A DNA stretch of 64,000 nucleotides, from assembly GCF_038396675.1 (NCBI RefSeq), contig NC_088931.1, positions 62,713,501-62,777,500 of the forward strand, in the 5' to 3' direction. Within the stretch, counting starts at the first letter, position 1; each line of letters opens with the position of its first letter. Positions 34,170-45,600 of this stretch are shown one piece after another. The DNA is from Hydra vulgaris (Eukaryota > Cnidaria > Hydrozoa > Anthoathecata > Hydridae). The notes under the pieces are model-generated. The model worked only from the letters and a program-made list of their open reading frames with translations, was not told the DNA's origin and searched no databases. Made by a program: the position numbers and the translations under genes.

Positions 34170-34815
34170 GTTTTAAAAACATATTAAAAGTCCAAAAGAC
34201 ATCAAGCCCCTTAGTAAAATCAAGAAAAGTAAATTAAATTTTAAAAGTTCTAATATTATACAAAAAGGTTTTAAAAAAATTGTAAAGTTTGCAAAAAAAA
34301 ACGTTTCCACACCAACCGTGAGTTTAAAAAAAGTTATTATAATAGGTTAGATTACTCAAAAAGTAGAAATGAGTTAGAAATGAATTTTTGCACCCGTCAA
34401 TGTAATACAATAAGGGTTAGTTTAAAATTAGTCTCACTCTGAAATTGAAATCAATAGTGTACATATTTTGATCAAACTTTTAAAGCGCTGTTTTCCATTT
34501 TTATCGTAAGAGTTTCACACTTTTCGTATGTATTGTTGACACTTATCGTATATCTTAAAATTTGCTTTAGTATCGAGTTTATAATGCGCTCGCGTTTTCA
34601 AATGAAAGATTAATGATTTAGTAACATTTTATTAAACGTTTTTAGGTAAATAAATTGAAAAAAAAAGATAATTAAATAAACATTAATTATGTAGTAAAGA
34701 AAATATTATTACGAATAAAAACTAAAGATTTTAAAGTACTTCCATTAAATTAGTAAATATCCGTTAAGCTCTTAAACTGGAAATCCTTTCCAGTACAAGA
34801 ACTTAAAGGAAAAAA
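34170..34815. other. AT-rich gap
   Basis: No gene or repeat is recognised. Confidence 0.4.
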
Positions 34816-34816
34816 C

Positions 34817-34905
34817 GTTTTATTGATAAGTGTGCGGTTTGACTTGGTGTTACTCTATCCTAGAGTAAAACCGGGTCAAACCGCACACTTATCAATAAAA
34901 ATTAA
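34817..34905. repeat. Palindrome at the left end of the pogo element
   Basis: About 40 bases of the element's left end ('gataagtgtgcggtttgac' and onward) also occur inverted just outside it, so 34817-34905 is one large hairpin with 'tatccta' at its centre. Either a second element end abuts this one or the end was duplicated by inversion. Confidence 0.85.
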
Positions 34906-37411
34906 GTAACTATTTTACTTGTCTTTTTTTTTTTTTAATTCATTTTTCTTTTTTATTAGATAGGTGATAAAAAACTACATAAGATAATATAAATATATGT
35001 TAAAAAAGAAATAATAAAATTATCGAAAATATTAAATGTAAAGGAAAAGAAATTGTGCGGTTTTAGGCGACATTCTGATAAAACCGCACACTTGAGAAAA
35101 CATTGAATTTTTTAAATTTTAACTTATTTTTTTATTCTTTTTTTTAACACAACTTATATTTAAGGAACTATATTAAAGTTTTTACATTTTTTGAAGCAAT
35201 AAAATTAAGTTCCAATTATATATTTACTTGATCCTTTACGCAACCGTTCCAAACACATCGAATTCTCGCACTACAACATTTCTGTGTGTAACTGTACTCT
35301 ACACTTTTTACATTTTGCAACTTTTAATCGTTTGGCTGCTGGTACTTGTTCTTCATTATTGTTTTGCTGAGGTTTTTAAGTATTGTTATGCTTAGACATT
35401 TGAGTTCTTGGCATAGAGAGTCTACGCTTTGCGTTAAGTTTAGCAACTTTCACGGCTTCCTTTGTTGCTTTTTCTTCAACTTTTTGTTTGAGGAACTCGA
35501 TCATATCTTCTTCGATAATACATTTTCCGCCAAGTTTTGACATGTTGCACTGCTTTGATTTCTTAACATACGATTGATTTCTGGCTTGAAAAAACTGCTT
35601 CAACTCTTTCTCGATACTATTTTCGCAACGCTCTACACATGCTTGATACCTATCAAAACTTAAAGTTGGTTTAGTTAAGAAAGATAGTAATTGGTGAGTA
35701 ATTGGAGTTGGTGCTGCGGAGGCTGTTAGAGATGATGAAGCTGTCATTTAGCAAGATGGTGTAGGTGCTGCTGAGGCTGCTAAAGCTTATAAAAGGTGGA
35801 TTAAACGTTTGTGTGATTGCTAATGCCTTATGATTTATATTGTTTTTATTAAGTGGAAATAAGCCAGTTTACTGGAAACCAGCAATTGCATGCAAGCGCG
35901 TAAAACACTTACCACTCTCGTACAGCAGTTTGAGCAACGGTGTAAAATTTTGTTTATCTAAATTCTTACATTTTGAGTCTTTGCAATACTTTGTAAGAAT
36001 TTCTTTCCATGCTTGTTTGACATGACAATAGACACCTCTATCCAATGGTTGTAGAATATGTGAAGAATGTTCTGGTAGACAAATCAAGATTATATTGTGT
36101 TTTTTGCGTAGCAATACCTATTCCAAAATTATGTGAGATGTATGCCCATCTAATACTAAAATATGAATACCACCAATTTGCTCATTTTCGGGTATAAATA
36201 CTTCTTTCAACCATTCAATAAACGTATCGTGCTCGATCGAACCTGATTTTGAAATTGAATATTTGGTGCCAACTGGACCACCTCTTGCCCAGTCAGGACG
36301 AAAGTTTCTTTTAGTTTTGTATATCATAAATGATGGTGCAAAATGCCCATCAGCGTTGCAGCAATTGTTTACTGTATAATGAACTTTTTTATCGTTGCCA
36401 GTAAGTTTAAATACACGTCTTGTCCCTTTCCGACACTCTACGGTTGTTTTGCCTTGATCACCCCAAAAACCTGTTTCATCACAATTTCAAATATGCGACC
36501 AAGAAGTTATACCAGTCTGTTGATATTGGTTGGCAACGTACAAATTCTAGGATTTCATTTCGGGTTTAACCATAACCCCAGTAACCAAGTAACTGTAACG
36601 CATGCACTATCAATCTTTCTGTTTCATTTGAGAGTAGCGTTGTAGTACCTGAGCCATGGAAGCCTTTGTTGTTGTTATTTTTGCAATCCTTGAGCGTTGA
36701 GACTGGAACACCATGTTTGAATGCAGCTTTTCTTAGTGATGTTTTATTTTCTTTTATATCAGTTAATGCGGCTAGTATATCGTCCTCCTTGCATGCTTTT
36801 GTTTTTTTATGTGACATGTTAAATTGAGTTAAACTGAATTGAGTGAGTGATGATTATATTGAGAAATAATATAATAATTGGTTTTTAATGAGTAAGAGGT
36901 GATTATATTAACAAATAACATAATTGTTCATTTTTAATTAAACCGGAATTTACACTAAGTTAATTAGATAAAGATTGACACTTAGTCACTTGCGAAAAAC
37001 TAAATTAAGTAATTAATCGAGTGTGCGGTTTTATCAGAAAAAAGAGTTTTTTTTTACTTTTTTGATTTTTTTTTTAACTTTTTGCTCTAGCTACATAAAA
37101 ATTATACTATCAGAATTAAAATTAAATTTCCAACAAGATAGTGCTAAGATTATTTTTATATCGGTTTCGGTTCAAGCGCTATTTTGTTTGCAACGATAAA
37201 AAATATATAAAAAATTTTATATATAAAAGTTTTTTAAAATAGTTGTATAAAAAATAAAATGGAGTTGAATCGGCATATAACTTTATCAATTCGAATAGAG
37301 GAGATAGTTCTGTATTTGAATCTATTTTTATATAGCCATATCCGTTTAGTTTGTATTTGATAATTTCGATCAGTGTAAGGAACGATATGGCGGTTTGGCT
37401 CGGTTTTACTC
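34863..37411 (-). mobile_element. pogo/jerky-like transposon, 2.5 kb, TA-flanked
   Basis: The ends are 'gagtaaaaccgggtcaaacc' at 34863 and the inverted 'ggtttggctcggttttactc' ending at 37411, with TA on both sides (34861-34862 and 37412-37413). Further 'tgtgcggttt' motifs in both orientations near 35055-35091 and 37018-37036 are probably transposase-binding sites. It contains a broken pogo-type transposase on the minus strand. Confidence 0.88.
35376..36817 (-). pseudogene. pogo/jerky-like transposase, broken, catalytic triad kept
   Basis: Minus-strand start at 36817 ('MSHKKTKACKEDDILAALTD') with a psq-type HTH ('KTSLRKAAFKHGVPVSTLKD'). The DDE domain follows in pieces: 'NCDETGFWGDQGK' (about 36470-36485), 'ARGGPVGTKYSISKSG', 'GGIHILVLDGHTSH' (about 36130-36170) and 'EHSSHILQPLDRGVY' (about 36030-36075). 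All three aspartates are thus present. A C-terminal region with 'SKQCNMSKLGGKCII' and a basic tail ends near 35376. The linker between HTH and DDE is deleted, and there are in-frame stops and frame changes near 36566, 36487, 36118, 35869 and 35748. Confidence 0.82.
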
Positions 37412-37559
37412 TAGAGTTTCATTATAATTATCTGAGTCTTATTTTATAACTATTGTCAACATTTGAATGGAACTCGTTTTCTGACTCAGTTTCAAGACTT
37501 ACTACTTCTTTTGCAACTTTCTTAGTCACAGTTGAATGGTTCTTTTCTATATAAGGAGT

Positions 37560-38729
37560 TAGAGCAACATTAACTCAGATTATCTTTGAACAACTTTTGT
37601 GTAGTCAACACGATAAGCATCAAATGGAAAAGTTTCGGTATTTTTAAAACCACTTTTAAAATTATTTGCCATAGAAGAGTTGATTATGAATGAATTTAAT
37701 GCTTTTGCAACACTTTCATTGTTTAATTATTGTCCTGCATGGTCAATACGCCATTATCGGCAAAAAGATTTCTCTGCTTTCATTTTCCCAAAAATTGCCA
37801 TATTGAGCGGATGCAAAATATGTGCTGCATTTGGGAACAAAGCAACAAGAATTATTCCGTTTTTAGAGCAAAACTCACTAAGTTCGATAGAGTTATGTGA
37901 CGCATGACCAACAAAAAAAATAATAACTGGTAAAGAAATTTCTTCTTTTATCAAAAATGGATGAAAAACGTTTGTAATCTACTCAAAAAACATTCTGTAA
38001 TCATCAAACCATTTTCACTTTTTCCAATCCTGATGAAGCATTTATATTTCGTTTGGAAGACGAACATATTGAAAATTATTAATGATCGAGCAAAAGTTCC
38101 GCTGGCATTTACTGCAAATAAAGTGGTGATGCTTTTTTTATTACTTTCTTTATATGTATTTTTTCCTCGTTCACCAATTGATAAATTAGTTTTTGGTGAT
38201 AACTGAAAACCACTCTCATCCATATTGAAAACGCGCATCGAATCATTAATTATATATTAAACATTTTCTTCCAAAAGCTTCGGAATTTTAGCAAACCAAT
38301 CTCTTATGTCTTTTTCAGTTACTCTTCTTCTAGCTCGGTTTAAGTATTCACCTCGTTTTTGAGATAAAACCAACCTTTTGCAGAAGGGTTGTTAGTAAAT
38401 TGCGTTTATATGTTGTTGGAATTCAAAAATTTTTGCACAGTATCTAATAGCTGTACTACAGACATGGCGAATCCCATTCTGGTACATGTTAGTAACCACT
38501 CGACTAACTTTTGTTTCAATGTGTTTTCATCTAGTACCGATTCGCACCCGCAGTGTTTTATCTTCATAGAAGTTCTTCAAGACATTTTATCACGAAGCGT
38601 CTAATTAGGAATTCCAAAAGTCTTGCTCGCTTTTTATTTAATCATAACTTTTTCAACTGCATTAATAGCATCACGTAAGTGACTATCTGTATATTGAAGT
38701 CTTTGTTTGGAGCACGAAGCTTTTGCCAT
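37560..38729 (-). pseudogene. Second pogo/jerky-like transposase, decayed
   Basis: It starts at the minus-strand ATG at 38729 ('MAKASCSKQRLQYTDSHLRD', an HTH start), with stops in the HTH. A CENP-B-like linker 'LVEWLLTCTRMGFAMSV' (about 38460-38510) follows, then the DDE start 'MRVFNMDESGFQLSPKTNLS' (38180-38238), 'NKKSITTLFAVNASGT' and, after a frame change, 'FFVGHASHNSIELSEFC' where the second aspartate (normally D-G-H) is lost, and 'HILHPLNMAIFGKMK' where the third is N. It is therefore catalytically dead. It is only about 150 bases right of the previous pogo element and shares its orientation, but its own ends were not found. Confidence 0.75.
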
Positions 38730-39394
38730 ATACTTTTGTCTAGCTGTTGTAAAAGAATCTAAGTAAAATAATATTTATTTTATAGTAAAAAAGAAACAAA
38801 TTGAATATTCGTTGGACATACGACATGGAATGGTATGGAAACACATTTTTTGGTTTTAATAATATTAATAATGATTCATGTTTTATTTACCTGATTAAGT
38901 CAATTTAGAAATAAAATTTTATGTTATCTTCTTAAAAAATACAAGTTTTTGAAAATTTATGTTAGTACACGGGGTTAAGGTGGTAGTATAGTAATTAAAA
39001 TTGAAAAATTCATTTTTTCAAAAATACATTTTTTAGCTAATATAACTATTGTAGAGTCGAAATCTTATCTTGCTTTATAATAAAAAAATCAGTATATACC
39101 TCTGAAATTGCTTTTAAATTGTTCAATATCAATTTTTATCCGTAGCAACGCTTTATTTACCAGGTTGCTACGGGTTTTTGCAATCAAAGTTATATATAAA
39201 CAATAAAAACAGTTTCATGCTAAACTTTTATAATGAAAATTGTTAATCAGCAGTTACTTCTTGTTTATTGACTCGATTAATACGCGAATGAGCACGCTTT
39301 ATTGCTATTTTATGCTCTTTATAAGTTCACCAATAGTCTATAGTGTAGTATACATCAGTCAATTTTTTAAATATCTTATTTTAATAAAAGTGTA

Positions 39395-39859
39395 ATGGGT
39401 CGAACGAAAAGAAAACAATCTTCTAAAAGAGTATACCAAAATAAGAAAAGAAAGTTTTATGGAAACAGACATACAAATGTCTGCAAAAATAATGAAACCG
39501 TAGCCATACCTTCAGTTGAAAACATACCATGTTCCTCATCCTACAAGAAGTTGTTCAACAAAGAAGTTGTAAATGAACCTCAACAGATAAATGAAGACTT
39601 TAACTTTATTATGAACTTTGGTTTACTTAAAAAAGCAATATGGTCCTTAAATGCCCAGAATGTAACAAGTTAGTAAATTTGCAGTTTGATTCTTCAAAAA
39701 AATATGGCCTAAGTATTGGACTAAAAATTTGTTGCAGTGATTGTGAATGGAAAACGATTTTTTTTTCATCTGCTAAAATGGATAAAAAAATTAATTGTGT
39801 TGGACGAAAACGCTTTGACATAAACACTCGTACAGTAATTGCATTTCGTGAAATGGGTA
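39395..39859 (+). pseudogene. Kolobok/Mutator-like transposase, copy 2, N-terminal part
   Basis: The start 'MGRTKRKQSSKRVYQNKK' is strongly basic (a likely nuclear/DNA-contact N-terminus). A frameshift in an A run near 39630 leads into a zinc-ribbon-like block, 'VLKCPECNKLVNLQFDSS' then 'LKICCSDCEWKT' (C-x2-C ... C-C-x2-C, 39640-39755), and 'NTRTVIAFREMG' just before the pogo insertion at 39858. The protein continues at 44264. Part of this region (39640-39859) is missing from copy 1. Confidence 0.78.
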
Positions 39860-40099
39860 GGGCAAAGGAGGGCATTAAGACCACTTTTTTCATATACTTT
39901 CAGGTTTTTCTATTGTAAAAAATGAATATTATGAATTTCACTAATATTTTTTTTCCTAGTGACAGACAACATATTTGTATACGAGGCATAGCATTTTATA
40001 CGGAAAAAAAAAAGTTTTGCATAGTGCCAAGACTGGTAAGAAGTTATAAAAAAAAATCGCAAAAAATAAAAAAAGGGGGGCAATAAGACCAAGTATATT

Positions 40100-41700
40100 G
40101 AATGTATATACTTTTACCAAGACTTAGCGCAATTGTTAAAATTTTATTCGATAATTTAAATATTTTCCCTTTTTGTAATTAAAGTGCCTTCAACATTATA
40201 TAAAATGTCAAATATGTCATAACACACCTATTTATCACTTCTATCTCCACTTATTCGAAAACCTTTTATGCGGTATACGGTAAAATACGGTACAGTAGAA
40301 TTTTGACCAGGAATAAAATACTATAAAGCTAAAACTTTGTTCAAGTAAACACAAATGTATGATATTTCACAAAAACAAAATCCCCAATTATTTTAGCTCC
40401 GAAAGGTGAACTTTTGGGTCTATATAAAAGGGCCTATATAACTGTTTGGGGAGAAAAAAAGATTTAAAAAAAAAAAAAAATTTACTGTTGGAACAATTTA
40501 ACTAATTATAATTTAAATTCGTATGAGAAATGTGGTCTAAAAATGAGTATTCAAGAAGTTATTATTAAATATGCCAATCAAAAAATTATAAGTAATACAG
40601 GCATACATTATAATTTGACTATTGAAGTAATCCTTTATATACGATATAATTTATACCAAGTTAAATCTATTGTCTATAGCTATTCATTATATAAATAAAA
40701 CAAATTTCAAATCCAATTAGTGGTGTGTGATGACTAACCACGGATCTATGCCAAGGGTGGATCCATAGTAAGAGGGAGGCAATTGCTCCCTAAGATATAT
40801 TTAATTTTTTTTTTTTTTTTTTTGTAAACTTTTATATTAACACAGCACTTTGTTTAAATTAAGTGAGTAAACTAAAGAGGCTTTTTAAAATCATCAAAAA
40901 AAATTATGGACTTGCCTGCTTAAAAATCATCAAACTGAAAATTAACCCCCCCCCCCCCTAAATTCATAGGTGGTCAGGATCCACCAAATTGAAAAAGCAT
41001 GCCTTCCCCTCCCCCCTCCTCTATTACTACAAAGTCTTGACCCCCCTTCCACTTGATATGTGCTCTTCATTAGTGATCCAGTAGCAAAAAATTCTGACTC
41101 GTTAGTAACTTTATTTTCTTAATAATAACAAAAACATAGTGTTACTTTATAAAATCTTCAGTAAAAGCTATTTGAAACATTATGGTTAACTTTTGAGTCA
41201 AAAACGAATGAAATAAACTTAATTATTTTTTATTTCATATATCGTCGAAATATGCAAACTTATAGAGACCATTATCCTATATTTTGTCTTTTCTGTAAAA
41301 TAATTACATTATTTTACAGAAAAGACAAAATATTACATTATTTTTTAATTTATCTTAAGTTTCTATCCTTAACGTGTAATATTGTGGTAATTTGAGGCTG
41401 GGAACTGAAATATCTCAAAACTTTGACACTATTACCCGAAGTGTGGCCATTGAGCTAATTTTTTTTTTTTTTTGCTATCTTATAAAACATTTAAATTTAT
41501 CAGCAGGTTTTTTAATTTGATCAAATAACCTTATGTTTAAAAGTTACAATCATGTAAGATTTCACCTTCCCTAAAATGAGGGGGTTGTATACTTTACTTG
41601 ATCATATTTTTAGAATACTTAAATAAGATTAAAAAGCTGTTGACGAACTTAAAAATATCATAAAACTGTGTGAAAACAAATATTTAAAAAGGAGTCAATT
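40100..41700. other. Non-coding interior of the pogo element
   Basis: No coding sequence is seen. It holds a C run (40944-40956), a 'gtggatcc'-bearing repeat fragment (40770-40990) and a perfect inverted repeat (41279-41333). About 1.6 kb of non-coding DNA is long for a pogo element and may include smaller insertions. Confidence 0.5.
41279..41333. repeat. Perfect 26-base inverted repeat
   Basis: Arms 41279-41304 and 41308-41333 flank a 'tac' loop. The arm core is 'tttgtcttttctgtaaaata'. Confidence 0.95.
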
Positions 41701-41729
41701 AAAAAATAATAATTTTTAAGATTATATTT

Positions 41730-43460
41730 TTACAAAAACTTAGAACAATTACTACACTTCCACTCCATGACTTTAACATCATCTAATTCAGTTATCATAG
41801 TACATTTTACATGATACCAAATGTCACAAACATCGCAGCACACCCACTGATCACCTTTATCTCCACAGTCACCACATTCAGGACATACAATATTGCTGTT
41901 GTCATCATTATCATTTTTATTTTTTTTTTTTTTTTTCTTCAATTTTTTGTTTTGTTTTTTTGAGGCTTCTCTTGTTCGTTTTAAACATGCTTCTGATGTT
42001 AAACTTTCACCATAGCGAAACCTTTTAACCCGTGCAGATCTTCCATGAAGAGAGGTTTCTGCACATTTAGACTGTAATTGCTTAAGAAAAAAATCTTTGA
42101 TAGAGGAAGTCGATGTAAAAACTGGTAATGATGAAGCCGATGATATTGATGTTGAAATGGGAGCATCGTTAACACAAATGCTTTGAAGATTAGGCATTGA
42201 ACATGATCTTGTGAGATGATTAGTGGAGAATGTAGGTTTCTTTACATGTGACTGAAAACACTGATTAAATAAACGTGTGTCAATAGCATCTTTGTTAAGA
42301 GGGAAAATGCCAGTTCCCTTAAAACCACTTTTGACTTGTTCCATAGTAAAGGAACTCTGAAAAAGGGTACGTAGTAGCCCTGGAAAATGTTTCTTGGATA
42401 CTGGTCCATTATGTGTTCTTGCATATTTTATAAGCAAACTTTGCCATTTACTTTTTACAGGTCGAAAAACTGATGTGTCTAAAGGTTGAAGAAGATGGGT
42501 GAGATGAGCAGGAATCCGTAGGAGAATAACATTATTTTTTTTTGCCAAATCAATAAGTGGGGAGCTAATATGAGAAATATGACCATCAAATATAAGAACA
42601 CGTGGGCGGTTTGCAAGATGCTTTGTATACATTAGAAATATGCTTTGAAACCATTCTAAAAAATGAGGGCACTCCATCCAGCCCTTACTACTAGTAGTAT
42701 AAACAGCTCCATCAGGGCCACCTTTAACCCAGTCCTTATACAAATTTTTTCCTTTGTAGATAATATATGGTGGCAATATATGCCCACTAGCAGAACATGC
42801 ACAATTGACAGTAATTTGCTCCCGGCCTGACCCACCAATGCTTTGCGACACTCGAGAAGCACCTCGTTTTGCTAATACAATTTGCTCCTTTGGGTCAGTG
42901 ATGAACCCCGATTCATCAGAATTGAATATTTGACTAGGAAGGTTAATAATTCCTGCATTTTTTAATGTTTTTTCGACTAGATCAAACCAAATTTTGATGG
43001 TCTCAGGATTTTCAGCATGGTTTCTTGAATTGCTTAAATGTTCAGTTTTTCTTGGCGTAATTTTGGGATTTCGTTGTAAGAAAGCATGCAACCAGTCTTT
43101 ACTTGGTCTAGAATCTATAAATGGTGTATCAATACTGTTTGTTTTAAGAAAATCTTGTATCAAATCTTTTACTTCACCTCTAGTAAAACCCCATCCCCAA
43201 TCAGCCATTAAAATAAGACATTCTGACAGCTCTTTTTCTTGCTGTGAGGTCAAAACTGTTTTTCGTCCTGGATGAGAGTCAACTGATAGTTCACCGTTTA
43301 CTCTTTTTGAAAGAGCTCTCCTGTCACACCTAAAATGTTTGGATGCCTGGTTTATTGACATTTCTTTATTCAAAACAGAACTGCAGGCATCTTTCATTTC
43401 CTGGCTATTTGAGTAGGATTTCCTTCCTCCCTGCTTTAACTTTTTGTATGTTCGAACCAT
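41730..43460 (-). CDS. pogo/jerky-like transposase with C-terminal PHD finger, intact
   Basis: 576 residues with no stop or frameshift. Residues 10-56 are a psq-type HTH ('MSINQASKHFRCDRRALSKR'). About 57-150 is a CENP-B-like second DNA-binding domain ('WGWGFTRGEVKDLIQDFL', 'SKDWLHAFLQRNPKI'). The DDE domain spans about 160-390 with D182 (FNSDESGF), D292 (LIFDGHISH) and D328 (LLQPLDTSVF), that is DD35D spacing, all present. A lysine-rich low-complexity linker (about 500-515) leads to a PHD finger at about 526-572 with the C4-H-C3 pattern (CPEC, CCDVC, WYHVKC, WKCSNC). Transposases of this group cut and paste at TA; a PHD finger would let the protein read histone H3 tails, which could steer target choice (inference). 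A long A run just 5' of the start codon separates it from the element end. It may be active or a candidate for co-option. Confidence 0.93.
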   Translation of the reverse strand: MVRTYKKLKQGGRKSYSNSQEMKDACSSVLNKEMSINQASKHFRCDRRALSKRVNGELSVDSHPGRKTVLTSQQEKELSECLILMADWGWGFTRGEVKDLIQDFLKTNSIDTPFIDSRPSKDWLHAFLQRNPKITPRKTEHLSNSRNHAENPETIKIWFDLVEKTLKNAGIINLPSQIFNSDESGFITDPKEQIVLAKRGASRVSQSIGGSGREQITVNCACSASGHILPPYIIYKGKNLYKDWVKGGPDGAVYTTSSKGWMECPHFLEWFQSIFLMYTKHLANRPRVLIFDGHISHISSPLIDLAKKNNVILLRIPAHLTHLLQPLDTSVFRPVKSKWQSLLIKYARTHNGPVSKKHFPGLLRTLFQSSFTMEQVKSGFKGTGIFPLNKDAIDTRLFNQCFQSHVKKPTFSTNHLTRSCSMPNLQSICVNDAPISTSISSASSLPVFTSTSSIKDFFLKQLQSKCAETSLHGRSARVKRFRYGESLTSEACLKRTREASKKQNKKLKKKKKKNKNDNDDNSNIVCPECGDCGDKGDQWVCCDVCDIWYHVKCTMITELDDVKVMEWKCSNCSKFL

Positions 43461-44263
43461 TCTAAAAAAAAAAAAAAAAAAATTTTATTTTCAAAAATAC
43501 ATTTACAAAATTTATTTTTACATTAAAAAGTTGCTTTTAATTTTAGTCATAAATTTTTAACTAAATAGTATGAAATTTATAGCTGATTTAAATTTATTAG
43601 AGAGTTTTGCCATTTTTTACTAGTCAGGGAGGGCATTAAGACCTACTTGTTTTAAAATAAAAGTTTTATACTCTGAGTAAACTAATAAATAAAATTTTTT
43701 GTAATAAGTATCTCAAATAAGTCTTACCTTTGCTAGTATAACAAAAAAAAATTGTGTGCAAGATAATTTTAAAGGTATATGTTTAAAATGTCAAAACCTT
43801 GATTGGACGGCTCAATGAGTCAATGATTTTTACTAAAATAAATATGACATTTAAATTATTATTTTTATGTCTAAATATTACTTAAGTAGAATGTGTAACT
43901 TTAAAAAAAGACTTACTAAACTTAGATAGTACTTTACTTTCAAGAAAAATAAAAGCAAACAACTTGTTATAGACTTTTTAATTAAAAACTGAGGAGCACC
44001 GATATTGGAAAAGTTTTTCATAAACTTCGAACAAAATTAAAAACTGCCGTAAAAAACGTCGATATTGAAAACCAAATTAATCATGGTAAAAAATTAGTTG
44101 TTAGTCCAAGAAATGATTTAAACTACTTGTTTACGTAGTAAGCAAATATATATCATGAAAAACTTAGTAAATTATTATTTACACAATAGCATAAAGGAAT
44201 TTAGTATTAGCTCTGCTCAAAAAGGTCTTATTGCCCCTCTGATCTTATTACCCCGCTTTACCC

Positions 44264-45600
44264 TAAGGGATTTTCAGCAATAGAAACATTTTGTGGAATT
44301 ATGAACATGAACCCTCCAATGAATAAAAACTGCTATAATGACACATTGCACATAATGTTGGATGTCTATCAAAGTTTGGTTGACAAAAGCATGTCAAATG
44401 CAGCAAATGAGTTACTATCAATCAATGAAACATCTAAAGATATTATTTGTGGGTTTGATGGATCATGGCAGAAACGTGGATACACCTCAAACAATGGATT
44501 AGTAACAGCTGTTGCTGTAGAAAATGGTAAGTGTGTTGATTACGAAATAGAAACAAAAACTTGTAAGTTGTGTTCTATATGGGAGTTAAAAAAGTACACA
44601 CATCATGAAGAATATAATGATTTTCACTCCTTACATTATAAAAAGTGCAAAATCAGTCATACCGGTTCAGCCTCCTCTATGGAATCAAGTGGTACAATAA
44701 AAATATTTTTGCGTTCTGAAAAAAAAAATAATTTGAGATATGCAACGTTTCTAGGAGATGGAGATAGCAGTTCATATGTTAATGTCGTTTCTGCAAAACC
44801 TTATGGAGATTTTGAAATAAAAAAAGCAGAGTGCATTGGGCATATTCAAAAACGTGTTGGTACTAGATTAAGAAACTTAAAAAAACAAAATAAAGAAACT
44901 TTATGTGATGGCAAAAAGTTAGGAGGAGCAGGTCGCTTAACAGAACATGTTATAAATACATTGCAAAATTATTATGGTAAGGCAATAAGGCAAAACGTTG
45001 GAAATTTATATGGAATGAAAAAGAGTGTTGCAGCTGTACTTTTTCACTGTTCTGAAAGTTGTGATGGCGAAACGCGTCATTCAGTTTTGTTTGCGTACCA
45101 AAGATTCTTGGTGCAAATTCCAGTCTGACAAACTGACTGGCAAAATTTCATATAAAGAAAATATTTGTATTCCCGCTGCTGTCTGCAACACCATCAAACC
45201 AATATTTATAGACCTTGGTTCCGATAAACTTCTTGAAAAATGTTTGCATGGAAAAACGCAGAATCCCAATGAGTCTTTAAACCAGTTGATATGGAAGCGA
45301 TGCCCAAAAGATATATTTATTGAAAGAACTGCTCTAAGTATAGAAGTAGCCTCAGCTGTACTAAATTTTAATGAAGGGCAGCAGTTCTTAAATAAATTGT
45401 TTAATGAGCTTGGAATGGAATTCGGTGTAAATGCGCAAAATTACTGTTTACGTAAAGACAATAAACGAATCATTAAAGCAGAAAAACAATGTAGTACTAA
45501 AGTAAAATCAAGAAGAAAAAAGTTAAGAGCAATAAAAAAAGGTTTTTGTGACCAAAATGAAGAACTGGAAGGTGTAACTTATAAAAGTGGTGAATTTTGA
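44264..45600 (+). pseudogene. Kolobok/Mutator-like transposase, copy 2, C-terminal part
   Basis: The frame resumes straight after the TA with 'GFSAIETFCGIMN' and stays open to 45127. Blocks: 'DIICGFDGSWQKRGYTSNNG' (first acidic residue), 'KTCKLCSIWELKKY' (C-x2-C), 'SHTGSASSMESSG', 'ATFLGDGDSSSYVNV' (second acidic block), 'KKAECIGHIQKRVGTRLRN', 'GAGRLTEHVINTLQNYYG'. One frameshift near 45082 shifts to the second frame, which continues 'KDSWCKFQSDKLTGK' and 'KCLHGKTQNPNESLNQLIWK' (the conserved H...NPNE block) to the basic end 'RRKKLRAIKKGF' and a stop at 45598-45600. Apart from the pogo insertion it has only two frameshifts, so it is much younger than copy 1. Confidence 0.85.

Larger units (their letters stand above)
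39860..44263 (-). mobile_element. pogo-type transposon with PHD-finger transposase, 4404 bp
   Basis: The left end is 'gggcaaaggagggcattaag' at 39860. The right end, read inward on the minus strand from 44263, is 'gggtaaagcggggtaataag'. TA lies on both sides (39858-39859 and 44264-44265). The motif 'gggca(t/a)taagacc' recurs inside near both ends (40079-40091, 43629-43642, 44224-44236), so there are probably several transposase-binding sites. It interrupts the host transposase gene so precisely that host codons on the two sides join in frame across one TA. Confidence 0.92.

Noticed and set aside
39640-39918. Separate small zinc-ribbon gene
   Set aside because: It is the frameshifted continuation of the Kolobok/Mutator-like transposase N-terminus and aligns with the start of copy 1.
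44281-44340. Independent gene start at the ATG at 44301
   Set aside because: The frame is continuous with the N-terminal part before the pogo insertion, so this ATG is internal.
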